Made by a program: the position numbers and the translations under genes
The notes under the pieces: model-generated
What the model was told of the DNA's origin: nothing
The model's database searches: none
What the model saw: the letters and a program-made list of their open reading frames with translations, nothing else
Shown: piece after piece, positions 52,405-64,000 of the stretch
Numbering within the stretch: the stretch's first letter is position 1
Layout: every line of letters starts with the position of its first letter
NCBI RefSeq assembly: GCF_003143995.1
Contig: NZ_QFWG01000002.1
Location: 124,001-188,000, forward strand
Reading direction: 5' to 3'
Length of the DNA: 64,000 nt
DNA from: Pseudoglutamicibacter cumminsii
GTDB taxonomy: Bacteria > Actinomycetota > Actinomycetes > Actinomycetales > Micrococcaceae

Positions 52405-52920
52405 ATGGCTAAGAACGTCAAGGAGATCGCCGTAAAGGAGATCACCAAGGACTTTGAAGAGTCCCCGGCTGCAGTCCTGACCGAATACCGTGGGCTCACC
52501 GTGGAACAGCTCAAGGAGCTTCGCCGCTCCATGGGCCCAGACACCAAGTACGCAGTTGTCAAGAACACCTTGACTGAAATCGCTGCTAAGAACGCTGGTG
52601 TTGACGCATTCGAGGGCATGCTGAACGGCCCAACTGCTATCGCGTTTATCCGCGGTGACGCAGTTGCTGCTGCTAAGAGCCTGACCGATTTCGCCAAGGA
52701 CCACGAGAAGCTCATCATCAAGGGCGGCTACTACGAGGGCCAGAAGATGGACGCTGAGCAGATCAAGGATCTTGCTGCTCTCGAGTCCGTCGAGCACCAG
52801 CTGGCTCGCGTTGCTGGTGTCCTCAAGGCACCTGCGTCCGCTGCTGCACGCATCATCGATGCGCTGCGTCTCAAGCGCGAAGAGGCCGGCGAAACCGCCG
52901 AAGCCCCAGCTGCAGAGTAG
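52405..52920 (+). CDS. rplJ: 50S ribosomal protein L10
   Basis: A 171-aa base of the L7/L12 stalk. KEIAVKEITKDFEESPAAVLTEYRGLTVEQL at the start, KYAVVKNTLTEIAAKNAG, and LINGPTAIAF-like LNGPTAIAFIRGD. The C-terminal helix that binds L12 is rich in Ala/Glu. GGAAGGAG precedes the ATG. rplL follows 107 bp downstream. Confidence 0.97.
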   Translation: MAKNVKEIAVKEITKDFEESPAAVLTEYRGLTVEQLKELRRSMGPDTKYAVVKNTLTEIAAKNAGVDAFEGMLNGPTAIAFIRGDAVAAAKSLTDFAKDHEKLIIKGGYYEGQKMDAEQIKDLAALESVEHQLARVAGVLKAPASAAARIIDALRLKREEAGETAEAPAAE

Positions 52921-53027
52921 TCACCGGCCGCGGTTGATGCCGTGGCGCGGGACATCTGAGCCCCACAGTTTCAAATACACAAGCTTTACGCGGAGCACAG
53001 TTTCCGCATCGACGAAAGGACGCCACT

Positions 53028-53402
53028 ATGGCGAAGCTCACCACCGAAGAGCTCCTTGACGCGTTCAAGGAAATGACCATCTTCGAACTCTCCGAGTTCG
53101 TTAAGCAGTTCGAGGAGACCTTCGAGGTCACCGCTGCTGCTGTTGCTGCAGCTCCTGCTGCTGGCGGTGCCGCAGGCGGCGCTGAAGAGCAGACCGAATT
53201 CGACGTCATCCTCGAAGCCGCTGGCGACAAGAAGATCGGCGTTATTAAGGAAGTTCGCGGCCTGACCTCCCTCGGCCTGAAGGAAGCTAAGGAGCTCGTT
53301 GACGGCGCTCCTAAGGCTGTTCTCGAGGGTGTCTCCAAGGAAGACGCTGAGAAGGCTAAGGAAGCTCTCGAGGGCGCTGGCGCAACCGTCACCCTCAAGT
53401 AA
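53028..53402 (+). CDS. rplL: 50S ribosomal protein L7/L12
   Basis: A 124-aa stalk protein. N-terminal dimer part ([27 protein letters not shown]), Ala/Gly hinge at residues 40-56, then the conserved C-terminal domain ([39 protein letters not shown]). AAAGGA precedes the ATG. A clear terminator closes the operon. Confidence 0.97.
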   Translation: MAKLTTEELLDAFKEMTIFELSEFVKQFEETFEVTAAAVAAAPAAGGAAGGAEEQTEFDVILEAAGDKKIGVIKEVRGLTSLGLKEAKELVDGAPKAVLEGVSKEDAEKAKEALEGAGATVTLK

Positions 53403-53450
53403 TTTCCTTTCGCTTGAAGCGGCGTGAACGTACGCCGTTGAGAGTGGATA

Positions 53451-53496
53451 GAGTTTGGCCCGAGTCACCGAATGGTGGCACGGGCCAAACTCTTTT
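53451..53496. terminator. Terminator between rplL and the thiolase gene
   Basis: Arms 53451-53462 and 53481-53492 pair perfectly with an inner CACC/GGTG pair. TTTT follows on the plus strand. Serves convergent genes. Confidence 0.85.
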
Positions 53497-53524
53497 AACC
53501 GAGTTGCTTCTGCTAACGCGTGGG

Positions 53525-54751
53525 TTAGCGGTGGAGCAAGAGAGCGTCGCCCTGGCCGCCGCCACCACACAGCGCAACGGCCGCGGTGCCTCCGCCGCGT
53601 TCCTCGAGCTGGTAGCACGCTGTCACAACCAGGCGGGCGCCGCTCGCGCCGAGCGGATGGCCTAGTGCAATAGCGCCACCCCATGCATTCGCGGTACCAG
53701 GGGCCAGGCCGAGTTCCTTATGGGACTGAACCGAGACTGATGCGAAGGCTTCGTTGATCTCAACCACGTCGAGTTCGCTAGATTCCATTCCGGAACGCTC
53801 AAGTGCTTCCGTGATCGCGCGTGCTGGTTGCGAGTGAAGCGAGTTGTCCGGGCCTGCTACTTGGCCGGCAGAGCCGATGGTTGCAAGGATGTTTGCCCCG
53901 TGTTCTTCGGCCCACGCGCGCGAGACGACGACCACGGCAGCTGCGCCATCGGATAGGGGAGAGGAGTTGCCTGCGGTGATGGTGCCTTCCTTGGAGAAAG
54001 CAGGTTTGAGTGCGGCGAGTGTATCTGCAGTTGTGTCTTCGCGGACGCCCTCGTCCTCTATGACAGCATGCTGTCGCCCGCGATGGTCTGTCCACTCAAC
54101 GCTTGCGATCTCGCGCTGCAGGTTATCGCGCGCAGAGGCCGCCCTTTGATGCGAAGCCGCGGCGCACGCATCCTGGTCCTCCCGCGAAATACCAAGCGCA
54201 TCGTTGCCTGCGTCAGTCAGCGAACCCATCGAAATCTGATCAGCCGCATCCGTGAGGCCATCGTGTGCCAGAGAATCCACAGCAGTGATATCTCCGTACT
54301 TCCAGCCGCCGCGGGAGCCTGGCAACAGATGAGGTGCGTTCGTCATCGACTCCATGCCGCCTGCAACCACGACATCGGCTTCACCTAAGCGGACTAGCCG
54401 GGCCGCGTAAATCACAGCAGAAAGGCCAGAAAGGCACACCTTGTTGACGGTCTCCGCGTGAGCAGAGGCTGGCAGGCCCGGAACCCGAAGCGCAGCCTGG
54501 CGGGCGGGATTCTGGCCGCAGCCCGCCTGAACCGCTTGGCCCATCACCACAGCTTCAACGTTCTGAGCGTCAATACCGGCTCGCACAAGCGCCGCTTTGA
54601 TCGCATGGACGCCCAAAGCAGCCGCCGAAAAATCCTTCAAACCACCCAAAAGACGAGCGAAAGGCGTGCGCGCGGCACCAATAATCACCGCATCGCGCCC
54701 ATTCAAAGCAGTCATACCCTGCCAACCGCTAGGGTGTTGAGCACTCGACAT
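53525..54751 (-). CDS. Acetyl-CoA C-acetyltransferase (thiolase)
   Basis: A 408-aa thiolase. DAVIIGAARTPFARLLGGL at the start, the acylated Cys in NKVCLSGLSAVIYAAR, GGMESMTNAPHLLPG, the catalytic His in GGAIALGHPLGASGARL and the second Cys in CGGGGQGDALLL. ATG 54751 follows GGAGG by 5 nt. It sits between rplL and rpoB on the opposite strand. Specificity (acetoacetyl-CoA or longer chains) is not settled by sequence. Confidence 0.92.
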   Translation of the reverse strand: MSSAQHPSGWQGMTALNGRDAVIIGAARTPFARLLGGLKDFSAAALGVHAIKAALVRAGIDAQNVEAVVMGQAVQAGCGQNPARQAALRVPGLPASAHAETVNKVCLSGLSAVIYAARLVRLGEADVVVAGGMESMTNAPHLLPGSRGGWKYGDITAVDSLAHDGLTDAADQISMGSLTDAGNDALGISREDQDACAAASHQRAASARDNLQREIASVEWTDHRGRQHAVIEDEGVREDTTADTLAALKPAFSKEGTITAGNSSPLSDGAAAVVVVSRAWAEEHGANILATIGSAGQVAGPDNSLHSQPARAITEALERSGMESSELDVVEINEAFASVSVQSHKELGLAPGTANAWGGAIALGHPLGASGARLVVTACYQLEERGGGTAAVALCGGGGQGDALLLHR

Positions 54752-54845
54752 AAAAACCTCCATCACACTTCAATGACATACAGAACACTGTGACCAGCAT
54801 CTCACGTGCGAGCGCGGATACCACGCAAGCGACAACAAAAAGCCA

Positions 54846-54875
54846 TTCGACACGCTTGACAAAATTCGCTAAGAT
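54846..54875 (+). promoter_or_regulatory. Probable promoter of rpoBC
   Basis: TTCGAC (54846-54851), 18 nt and TAAGAT (54870-54875). A consensus TTGACA (54856-54861) overlaps the spacer but has no -10 at the right distance. The leader to rpoB is about 150 nt. Confidence 0.45.
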
Positions 54876-55033
54876 AGACAGTTGCGGCTCTTATTGTCCT
54901 GTTACATCGACCTTCATATAGCGGTGGGTCGATGTTTTAACGTCTCTGCGAACCCCTAACATCCGCTGTTAGCTCGCGCACGACACAGGTAAAGCCGCAC
55001 CCGGAAACATGACGGTCTGTGGAAGGAAAACCT

Positions 55034-58000
55034 TTGGTCGCCTCGAGCACCTCTCAGAACTCAACCGCTACTTCGGCTCGTACCGCCGCCGCAGCGGGCC
55101 GCATCTCCTTCGCGAAGATTCACGAACCACTCGACGTCCCGGATCTGCTTGCACTGCAGACCGAATCGTTCGACTGGCTCATCGGTAACGAACGCTGGCA
55201 GCAGCGCGTAGCGAAGGCAGAAGAAACAGGGGACACCAGCGTCCCACGCGTACCTGGCCTCGCAGAGATCTTCGAAGAGATCTCGCCAATCGAAGACTTC
55301 CAGGGCACCATGTCCCTGAGCTTCTCCGAGCCAGAATTCGCGGACCCTAAGTACACCATCGCGGAAGCAAAAGACCGCGACGCAACCTACTCGGCACCGC
55401 TCTACGTTCGTGCCGAGTTCATGAACAACCAGACCGGTGAAATCAAGCAGCAGACGGTCTTCATGGGCGACTTCCCGCTCATGACCGACAACGCAACGTT
55501 CATCATCAACGGAACCGAGCGCGTCGTCGTCTCCCAGCTGGTTCGTTCGCCAGGCGCCTACTTCGAGCGCACCCCGGACAAGACCTCCGACAAGGACATC
55601 TACTCCGCACGCGTTATCCCATCGCGCGGTGCATGGTTCGAGCTCGAGGTCGATAAGCGCGACCAGGTCTCAGTCCGCCTCGACCGTAAGCGTAAGCAGT
55701 CCGTCACGGTTCTGCTCAAGGCCCTCGGCTGGACCGAATCCCAGATCCTTTCTGAATTCGGCGACTACGAATCGATCCGCCTGACCCTCGAAAAGGACAC
55801 CGTCCACACCGAGGAAGAAGCGCTTCTGGACATCTACCGCAAGCTGCGCCCAGGCGAGCCGCCGACCGTCGAAGCGGCACGCAACCTGCTTGAAAACCTG
55901 TACTTCACCCCGAAGCGTTACGACCTCGCTAAGGTGGGTCGCTACAAGCTCAACCACAAGCTCGGCATGGAGCTGCCAATGGGCACTCCAGAGTCCTACG
56001 TGCTGACCGAGGCCGACATCGTAGCTATGATCCGCTACATCGTCGCCCTCCACGCTGGTGAGCGCACCATCAAGGGTGTCCGCAAGGGCGAAGAGACCGA
56101 CATCTCGATCAACGTCGACGACATCGATCACTTCGGTAACCGCCGCATCCGCGCGGTCGGCGAACTGATCGAGAACCAGGTCCGCACCGGTCTGTCCCGC
56201 ATGGAACGCGTTGTGCGCGAGCGCATGACCACCCAGGACGTCGAGGCCATCACCCCGCAGACCCTCATCAACATCCGTCCGGTTGTTGCTGCGATCAAGG
56301 AGTTCTTCGGAACCTCCCAGCTTTCGCAGTTCATGGACCAGAACAACCCGCTCGCAGGCGTGACCCACAAGCGCCGCCTCTCGGCCCTCGGCCCAGGCGG
56401 TCTGTCTCGTGACCGCGCAGGCATGGAAGTTCGTGACGTCCACCCGTCTCACTACGGCCGCATGTGCCCAATTGAGACCCCGGAAGGCCCGAACATTGGT
56501 CTGATCGGCTCGCTCGCAACCTACGGTCGCATCAACTCCTTCGGTTTCATTGAGACCCCATACCGTCGCGTTGTCGACGGCGTGGTCACCGAGCACGTTG
56601 ACTACCTCACCGCAGACGAAGAGCTTGAGCACCAGATCGCGCAGGCTAACGCGCCTCTCGCAGAAGACGGAACCTTCGAAGAAGACCTCGTGCTCTGCCG
56701 TGAACGCGGCGGTGGCGGTGAACCAGTTCTGGTTGCGCCAAACGAGATCGACTACATGGACGTCTCGCCACGCCAGATGGTGTCCGCAGCAACCGCGCTG
56801 ATTCCGTTCCTCGAGCACGACGACGCGAACCGCGCACTCATGGGTGCGAACATGCAGCGTCAGGCTGTTCCGCTCCTCGAGCCGGATTCGCCGATCGTCG
56901 GTACCGGTATGGAGAAGTACCTCGCTGTTGACTCCGGCGACGCCGTCCTGGCACGCAAGCCGGGCGTCGTTACCAGCGTTTCGGCTGACCTCGTCTCCGT
57001 CATGAACGACGACGGCACGCAGACGAACTACCCGATCATGAAGTTCGCTCGTTCCAACCAGGGCAACGGCTACAACCAGAAGGTCGTTGTTTCTGAAGGC
57101 GACCGCCTCGAAGCACAGGCTCTCATCGCTGACGGTCCTGCAACGCAGGCTGGCGAGCTCGCGCTCGGTAAGAACCTGCTCGTAGCGTTCATGTCTTGGG
57201 AAGGCCTCAACTACGAGGACGCGATCATCCTCTCCGAGCGCATGGTTTCCGACGACGTCCTCACCTCGATCCACATCGAGGAATACGAGGTCGACGCACG
57301 CGACACCAAGCTCGGTGCCGAAGAGATCACCCGCGACATCCCGAACGTTTCCGAGGAAGTTCTTTCGCAGCTCGACGAGCGCGGCATCATCCACATCGGT
57401 GCTGAGGTCGAAGCCGGCGACGTCCTCGTGGGTCGCGTGACCCCGAAGGGTGAAACCGAACTGACCCCAGAAGAGCGCCTGCTCCGCGCGATCTTCGGTG
57501 AGAAGTCCCGCGAAGTCCGCGACACGTCGCTGCGTATCCCGCACGGTGAGTCCGGTACCGTCATCGGCGTCCGCATCTTCGACCGCGACGAAGACGACGA
57601 ACTGCCACCAGGCGTCAACCAGCTGGTCCGCGTCTATGTTGCTCAGAAGCGCAAGATCACCGTTGGTGACAAGCTCGCTGGCCGCCACGGTAACAAGGGT
57701 GTTATCTCCAAGATCCTCCCTGTCGAGGACATGCCGTTCATGGCTGACGGCACCCCGGTCGACGTGATCCTGAACCCACTCGGTGTTCCGGGCCGTATGA
57801 ACCTGGGCCAGGTCATGGAGCTGCACCTCGGCTGGGCTGCGTCCCAGGGCTGGAAAATCGAAGGCGAACCAGAGTGGATCAAGAACCTTCCGAACCTGCC
57901 TCGTGAGCAGGGCCCGGTCAAGGTTGCCACCCCGGTCTTCGACGGTGCGGAGGAAGAGGAAGTCCGCGGTCTGCTGGACTACACCCTGCCATCCCGCGAC

Positions 58001-58540
58001 GGCGAGCAGCTGATCGGCAACTCCGGTAAGGCGACGCTGTTCGACGGCCGTTCCGGCCAGCCGTTCCCAGAGCCAATCTCCGTGGGTTACATGTACATCC
58101 TCAAGTTGCACCACTTGGTGGATGACAAGATTCACGCTCGCTCGACTGGTCCATACTCGATGATTACGCAGCAGCCGCTGGGCGGTAAGGCCCAGTTCGG
58201 TGGCCAGCGTTTCGGTGAGATGGAAGTTTGGGCGCTCGAGGCTTACGGCGCGGCTTACACCCTGCAGGAGCTGCTCACGGTCAAGTCGGATGATATCCAC
58301 GGCCGTGTGAAGGTCTACGAGGCGATCGTCAAGGGCGACAACATCCCTGCCCCTGGCGTTCCTGAGTCCTTCAAGGTCCTGTTGAAGGAAATGCAGTCGC
58401 TGTGCCTCAACGTCGAGGTTCTCTCGACAGAAGGCGAGACCATTGAAATGCGCGATGCGGACGAGGAAGTCTTCCGGGCCGCTGAGGAGCTGGGTATCAA
58501 CTTGTCGAATGTTGAGCCGAGCTCGGTTGATGAGGTCTAA
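55034..58540 (+). CDS. rpoB: RNA polymerase subunit beta
   Basis: An 1168-aa core subunit from TTG 55034, preceded by GGAAGG and giving the (M)VASSTS start typical of Arthrobacter relatives. The rifampicin pocket reads [30 protein letters not shown], with wild-type Asp, His and Ser at the usual resistance positions. Later come the catalytic-side AGRHGNKGV and the C-terminal [27 protein letters not shown]. Codon choice changes towards T-ending codons over the last 400 bp. rpoC follows after a hairpin. Confidence 0.97.
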   Translation: MVASSTSQNSTATSARTAAAAGRISFAKIHEPLDVPDLLALQTESFDWLIGNERWQQRVAKAEETGDTSVPRVPGLAEIFEEISPIEDFQGTMSLSFSEPEFADPKYTIAEAKDRDATYSAPLYVRAEFMNNQTGEIKQQTVFMGDFPLMTDNATFIINGTERVVVSQLVRSPGAYFERTPDKTSDKDIYSARVIPSRGAWFELEVDKRDQVSVRLDRKRKQSVTVLLKALGWTESQILSEFGDYESIRLTLEKDTVHTEEEALLDIYRKLRPGEPPTVEAARNLLENLYFTPKRYDLAKVGRYKLNHKLGMELPMGTPESYVLTEADIVAMIRYIVALHAGERTIKGVRKGEETDISINVDDIDHFGNRRIRAVGELIENQVRTGLSRMERVVRERMTTQDVEAITPQTLINIRPVVAAIKEFFGTSQLSQFMDQNNPLAGVTHKRRLSALGPGGLSRDRAGMEVRDVHPSHYGRMCPIETPEGPNIGLIGSLATYGRINSFGFIETPYRRVVDGVVTEHVDYLTADEELEHQIAQANAPLAEDGTFEEDLVLCRERGGGGEPVLVAPNEIDYMDVSPRQMVSAATALIPFLEHDDANRALMGANMQRQAVPLLEPDSPIVGTGMEKYLAVDSGDAVLARKPGVVTSVSADLVSVMNDDGTQTNYPIMKFARSNQGNGYNQKVVVSEGDRLEAQALIADGPATQAGELALGKNLLVAFMSWEGLNYEDAIILSERMVSDDVLTSIHIEEYEVDARDTKLGAEEITRDIPNVSEEVLSQLDERGIIHIGAEVEAGDVLVGRVTPKGETELTPEERLLRAIFGEKSREVRDTSLRIPHGESGTVIGVRIFDRDEDDELPPGVNQLVRVYVAQKRKITVGDKLAGRHGNKGVISKILPVEDMPFMADGTPVDVILNPLGVPGRMNLGQVMELHLGWAASQGWKIEGEPEWIKNLPNLPREQGPVKVATPVFDGAEEEEVRGLLDYTLPSRDGEQLIGNSGKATLFDGRSGQPFPEPISVGYMYILKLHHLVDDKIHARSTGPYSMITQQPLGGKAQFGGQRFGEMEVWALEAYGAAYTLQELLTVKSDDIHGRVKVYEAIVKGDNIPAPGVPESFKVLLKEMQSLCLNVEVLSTEGETIEMRDADEEVFRAAEELGINLSNVEPSSVDEV

Positions 58541-58553
58541 GTAGCGCACGATG

Positions 58554-58581
58554 CGGTGGCGGGCTGGGGTGCCCGCCACCG
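58554..58581 (+). other. GC-rich hairpin between rpoB and rpoC
   Basis: Arms 58554-58564 and 58571-58581 pair with an 11-bp stem, and GTAGC/GCTAC extends it. No T-run follows, so it is more likely an RNA-processing or stability element than a terminator. Confidence 0.6.
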
Positions 58582-58673
58582 GCTACGGACCTTTGTCCAG
58601 TCTGGTTGTGTTGCTGGGCTGGTGAACCACCTGATGAAGACTTCAAATTTTTGACGAAAGAGAGTAAGGACTT

Positions 58674-62561
<3,888 letters not shown>

Positions 62562-62606
62562 TCGGTAGTTGTTGCGACGCTAGCTAGATAGCTGGCGTAA
62601 TACGTA

Positions 62607-62650
62607 CGATGCGGCGGGTGCCTTCCGTAGGGGAGGTGCCCGCCGCATCG
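62607..62650 (+). terminator. Terminator after rpoC
   Basis: Arms 62607-62618 and 62639-62650 form a 12-bp GC-rich stem with a structured loop, followed by a GTTTAAGGGTGTTTATGTTT tract. Confidence 0.75.
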
Positions 62651-63076
62651 GCGTTTAAGGGTGTTTATGTTTCGGCAACGTGATGTTGCGTTGGTGTTTG
62701 GTTTGCGCTGGCAATGTTGAGGTGTGCGAGCTGCGTTGGCATGCCCATGTACTGTGGGCCGTGCCAATGTAGACCGTTCCAATGTGGGGCCCTATATGGA
62801 GATCTCTGTGGAGATCTCTGTGGGGTGCGCCACTGCGGATTGTGGTGATAGCGAAAATGCTGATACAGTTGTTAATCAGAGTTTTCGTGTGGAGAAGTGG
62901 ACTCAGTCCGTGTCATTCGCAGGTTGAATGACGTACTCCACACTTTCGCACGCCTCGGACCATGCGGTTTAGAGATCGCGAGAAAACGATAACCGCACGC
63001 ATCGCCCGCCCGTCTTACTTTGTGGGGCACCAGGGTGGGCTCGCGGACAGTCCGATCAGCAACGTAAGGACATAGA
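62651..63076 (+). promoter_or_regulatory. Intergenic region and promoter of the rpsL operon
   Basis: No gene supported. A 12-bp tandem repeat (TGGAGATCTCTG, twice, 62797-62820) precedes the promoter TTGTGG (62840-62845), 18 nt, TACAGT (62864-62869). The leader to rpsL is about 200 nt. A 67-codon frame here (62724-62927) lacks a ribosome binding site and covers the promoter, so it was left out. Confidence 0.55.
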
Positions 63077-63451
63077 TTGCCTACAATTCAGCAGCTGGTG
63101 CGCAAGGGTCGCGCTCCACAGAAGAACAAGTCGAAGACCCCGGCGCTTGAGGGTAACCCAATGCGACGCGGCGTGTGCACCCGCGTGTACACGACCACTC
63201 CAAAGAAGCCGAACTCCGCACTCCGCAAGGTTGCACGTGTTCGCCTCGCTGGTGGTACCGAAGTTACCGCCTACATCCCAGGTGAGGGCCACAACCTGCA
63301 GGAACACTCCATCGTGCTTGTGCGCGGTGGTCGTGTTAAGGACCTGCCAGGTGTTCGCTACAAGATCGTCCGTGGCGCACTCGACACCCAGGGTGTCAAG
63401 GACCGCGGCCAGGCCCGTTCCCGCTACGGCGCTAAGAAGGAGAAGAAGTAA
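63077..63451 (+). CDS. rpsL: 30S ribosomal protein S12
   Basis: A 124-aa decoding-site protein starting at TTG 63077 after [16 protein letters not shown] at the start and the two streptomycin-contact regions [11 protein letters not shown] and [11 protein letters not shown] carry the wild-type lysines. Its stop overlaps the rpsG start by one base (TAATG). Confidence 0.97.
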   Translation: MPTIQQLVRKGRAPQKNKSKTPALEGNPMRRGVCTRVYTTTPKKPNSALRKVARVRLAGGTEVTAYIPGEGHNLQEHSIVLVRGGRVKDLPGVRYKIVRGALDTQGVKDRGQARSRYGAKKEKK

Positions 63452-63921
63452 TGCCTCGTAAGGGTCCAGCTCCGAAGCGCCCTATTGTCAACGATCCGGT
63501 TTACGGCTCCGCATTGGTCACCCAGCTGATCAACAAGGTTCTCGTAGACGGTAAGAAGTCCACTGCAGAGCGCATTGTTTACGGTGCACTTGAAGGTACC
63601 CAGGCTAAGACCGGCAACGACCCGGTAGCCACCCTCAAGAAGGCCATCGAAAACATCAAGCCTGCACTTGAGGTTCGCTCCCGCCGCGTCGGTGGTGCAA
63701 CCTACCAGGTTCCAGTTGAGGTCAAGCCTGGTCGCTCGGTTGCACTCGCACTGCGCTGGCTGGTCGGCTTCTCCAAGGTTCGCCGCGAGAAGAGCATGAC
63801 CGAACGCCTCATGAACGAGATCCTGGACGCCTCCAACGGCCTCGGCGCTGCAGTTAAGCGTCGCGAGGATACTCACAAGATGGCGGAAGCCAACAAGGCG
63901 TTCGCTCACTACCGCTGGTAA
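63451..63921 (+). CDS. rpsG: 30S ribosomal protein S7
   Basis: A 156-aa assembly protein. [19 protein letters not shown] at the start, [22 protein letters not shown], and [14 protein letters not shown]. Coupled to rpsL through a one-base overlap. The C-terminus ends [12 protein letters not shown], as usual. Confidence 0.97.
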   Translation: MPRKGPAPKRPIVNDPVYGSALVTQLINKVLVDGKKSTAERIVYGALEGTQAKTGNDPVATLKKAIENIKPALEVRSRRVGGATYQVPVEVKPGRSVALALRWLVGFSKVRREKSMTERLMNEILDASNGLGAAVKRREDTHKMAEANKAFAHYRW

Positions 63922-63930
63922 TCCACGTTC

Positions 63931-63959
63931 TACCCGGTGGCGATCCTCGCCACCGGGTA
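63931..63959 (+). other. Perfect 13-bp hairpin between rpsG and fusA
   Basis: Arms 63931-63943 and 63947-63959 pair perfectly around TCC. No T-run follows, so it may reduce readthrough or protect the upstream mRNA inside the operon. Confidence 0.65.
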
Positions 63960-63987
63960 CTGACACTTCAACCGTAAGGGAGACACC

Positions 63988-64000
63988 GTGGCACTCGACG
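63988..64000 (+). CDS. fusA: Elongation factor G, first codons only
   Basis: GTG GCA CTC GAC follows AAGGGAG by 8 nt and gives (M)ALD, the usual start of actinobacterial EF-G. The order rpsL-rpsG-fusA supports the call. The window ends after 13 bases. Confidence 0.75.

Noticed and set aside
56300-56460. Rifampicin-resistance change in rpoB
   Set aside because: The Asp, His and Ser positions linked to resistance are wild type; the Val in LAGVTHKRR is outside the classic positions.
55670-58579. 969-codon open frame antisense to rpoB
   Set aside because: Same reason: mirror of rpoB codons, no ribosome binding site and no recognisable protein.
62724-62927. 67-codon frame before rpsL
   Set aside because: It covers the 12-bp repeat and the probable rpsL promoter, has no ribosome binding site and no familiar features.
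63190-63360. Streptomycin-resistance change in rpsL
   Set aside because: Both lysines (PKKPNS and GRVKDLPG) are wild type.

Overview
The window is 64 kb of chromosome from a high-GC Gram-positive bacterium (Actinomycetota), most likely a Micrococcaceae-type organism (Arthrobacter relatives). The evidence is a mycothiol synthase gene, a complete menaquinone branch, an RpoB that starts from TTG with the N-terminus (M)VASSTS, the actinobacterial layout hadA-hadB-murB / aspartate-type aminotransferase / tRNA-Trp-secE-nusG-rplKA-rplJL-rpoBC-rpsLG-fusA, and tRNA genes without an encoded CCA. No phage, insertion sequence, integrase or CRISPR array was seen. The four tRNAs (Tyr, Thr, Met, Trp) sit among core genes.

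Layout. 0.1-8 kb: menaquinone and isoprenoid genes (menC, menD, menF, menG, a geranylgeranyl-reductase-type flavoprotein, a polyprenyl diphosphate synthase). 8-15 kb: a HIT/SUKH pair, a sodium-coupled amino-acid transporter with its 39-aa partner, RarD, ferredoxin-NADP reductase, HtpX and a 70-aa protein, the last two behind apparent SigH/SigR promoters. 15-20.6 kb: YajQ, tRNA-Tyr, a DNA glycosylase, reverse transsulfuration genes (cbs, metB) and a lipoprotein. 20.6-26.7 kb: a DEAD-box helicase with a structured leader, tRNA-Thr and tRNA-Met, a YwqG-family protein, hadA/hadB-like dehydratases and murB. 26.7-36.7 kb, mostly minus strand: asd, a carnitine/choline acyltransferase, folA-thyA, an acetyltransferase, a Nudix/phosphatase protein with ppk1, and mshD. 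36.7-43.7 kb: small membrane proteins, a nitrobindin-like protein, a YgfZ-type protein, tdh-kbl, a PspC protein and an aminotransferase. 43.7-49 kb: an accessory locus with a lipoprotein that looks like a free-standing subtilisin propeptide, facing two tandemly duplicated secreted subtilases. 49-64 kb: the transcription/translation block from tRNA-Trp to the first codons of fusA, interrupted by one thiolase gene on the minus strand.

Four results cut across the window. (1) Four genes (menG, polyprenyl synthase, YgfZ, second subtilase) are each broken by one frameshift, and in every case one added G in a coding-strand G run restores the frame. This points to a shared cause, probably sequence error. 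(2) Many genes have a TANNNT element 6-9 nt before the start codon, the arrangement of leaderless actinobacterial mRNAs. (3) Short tandem duplications of 12-20 bp recur upstream of genes and, in frame, at protein N-termini. (4) The protease locus carries two conserved operator-like elements in both promoter regions. The best candidate for a new system is this subtilase pair with the membrane-anchored propeptide-like lipoprotein.
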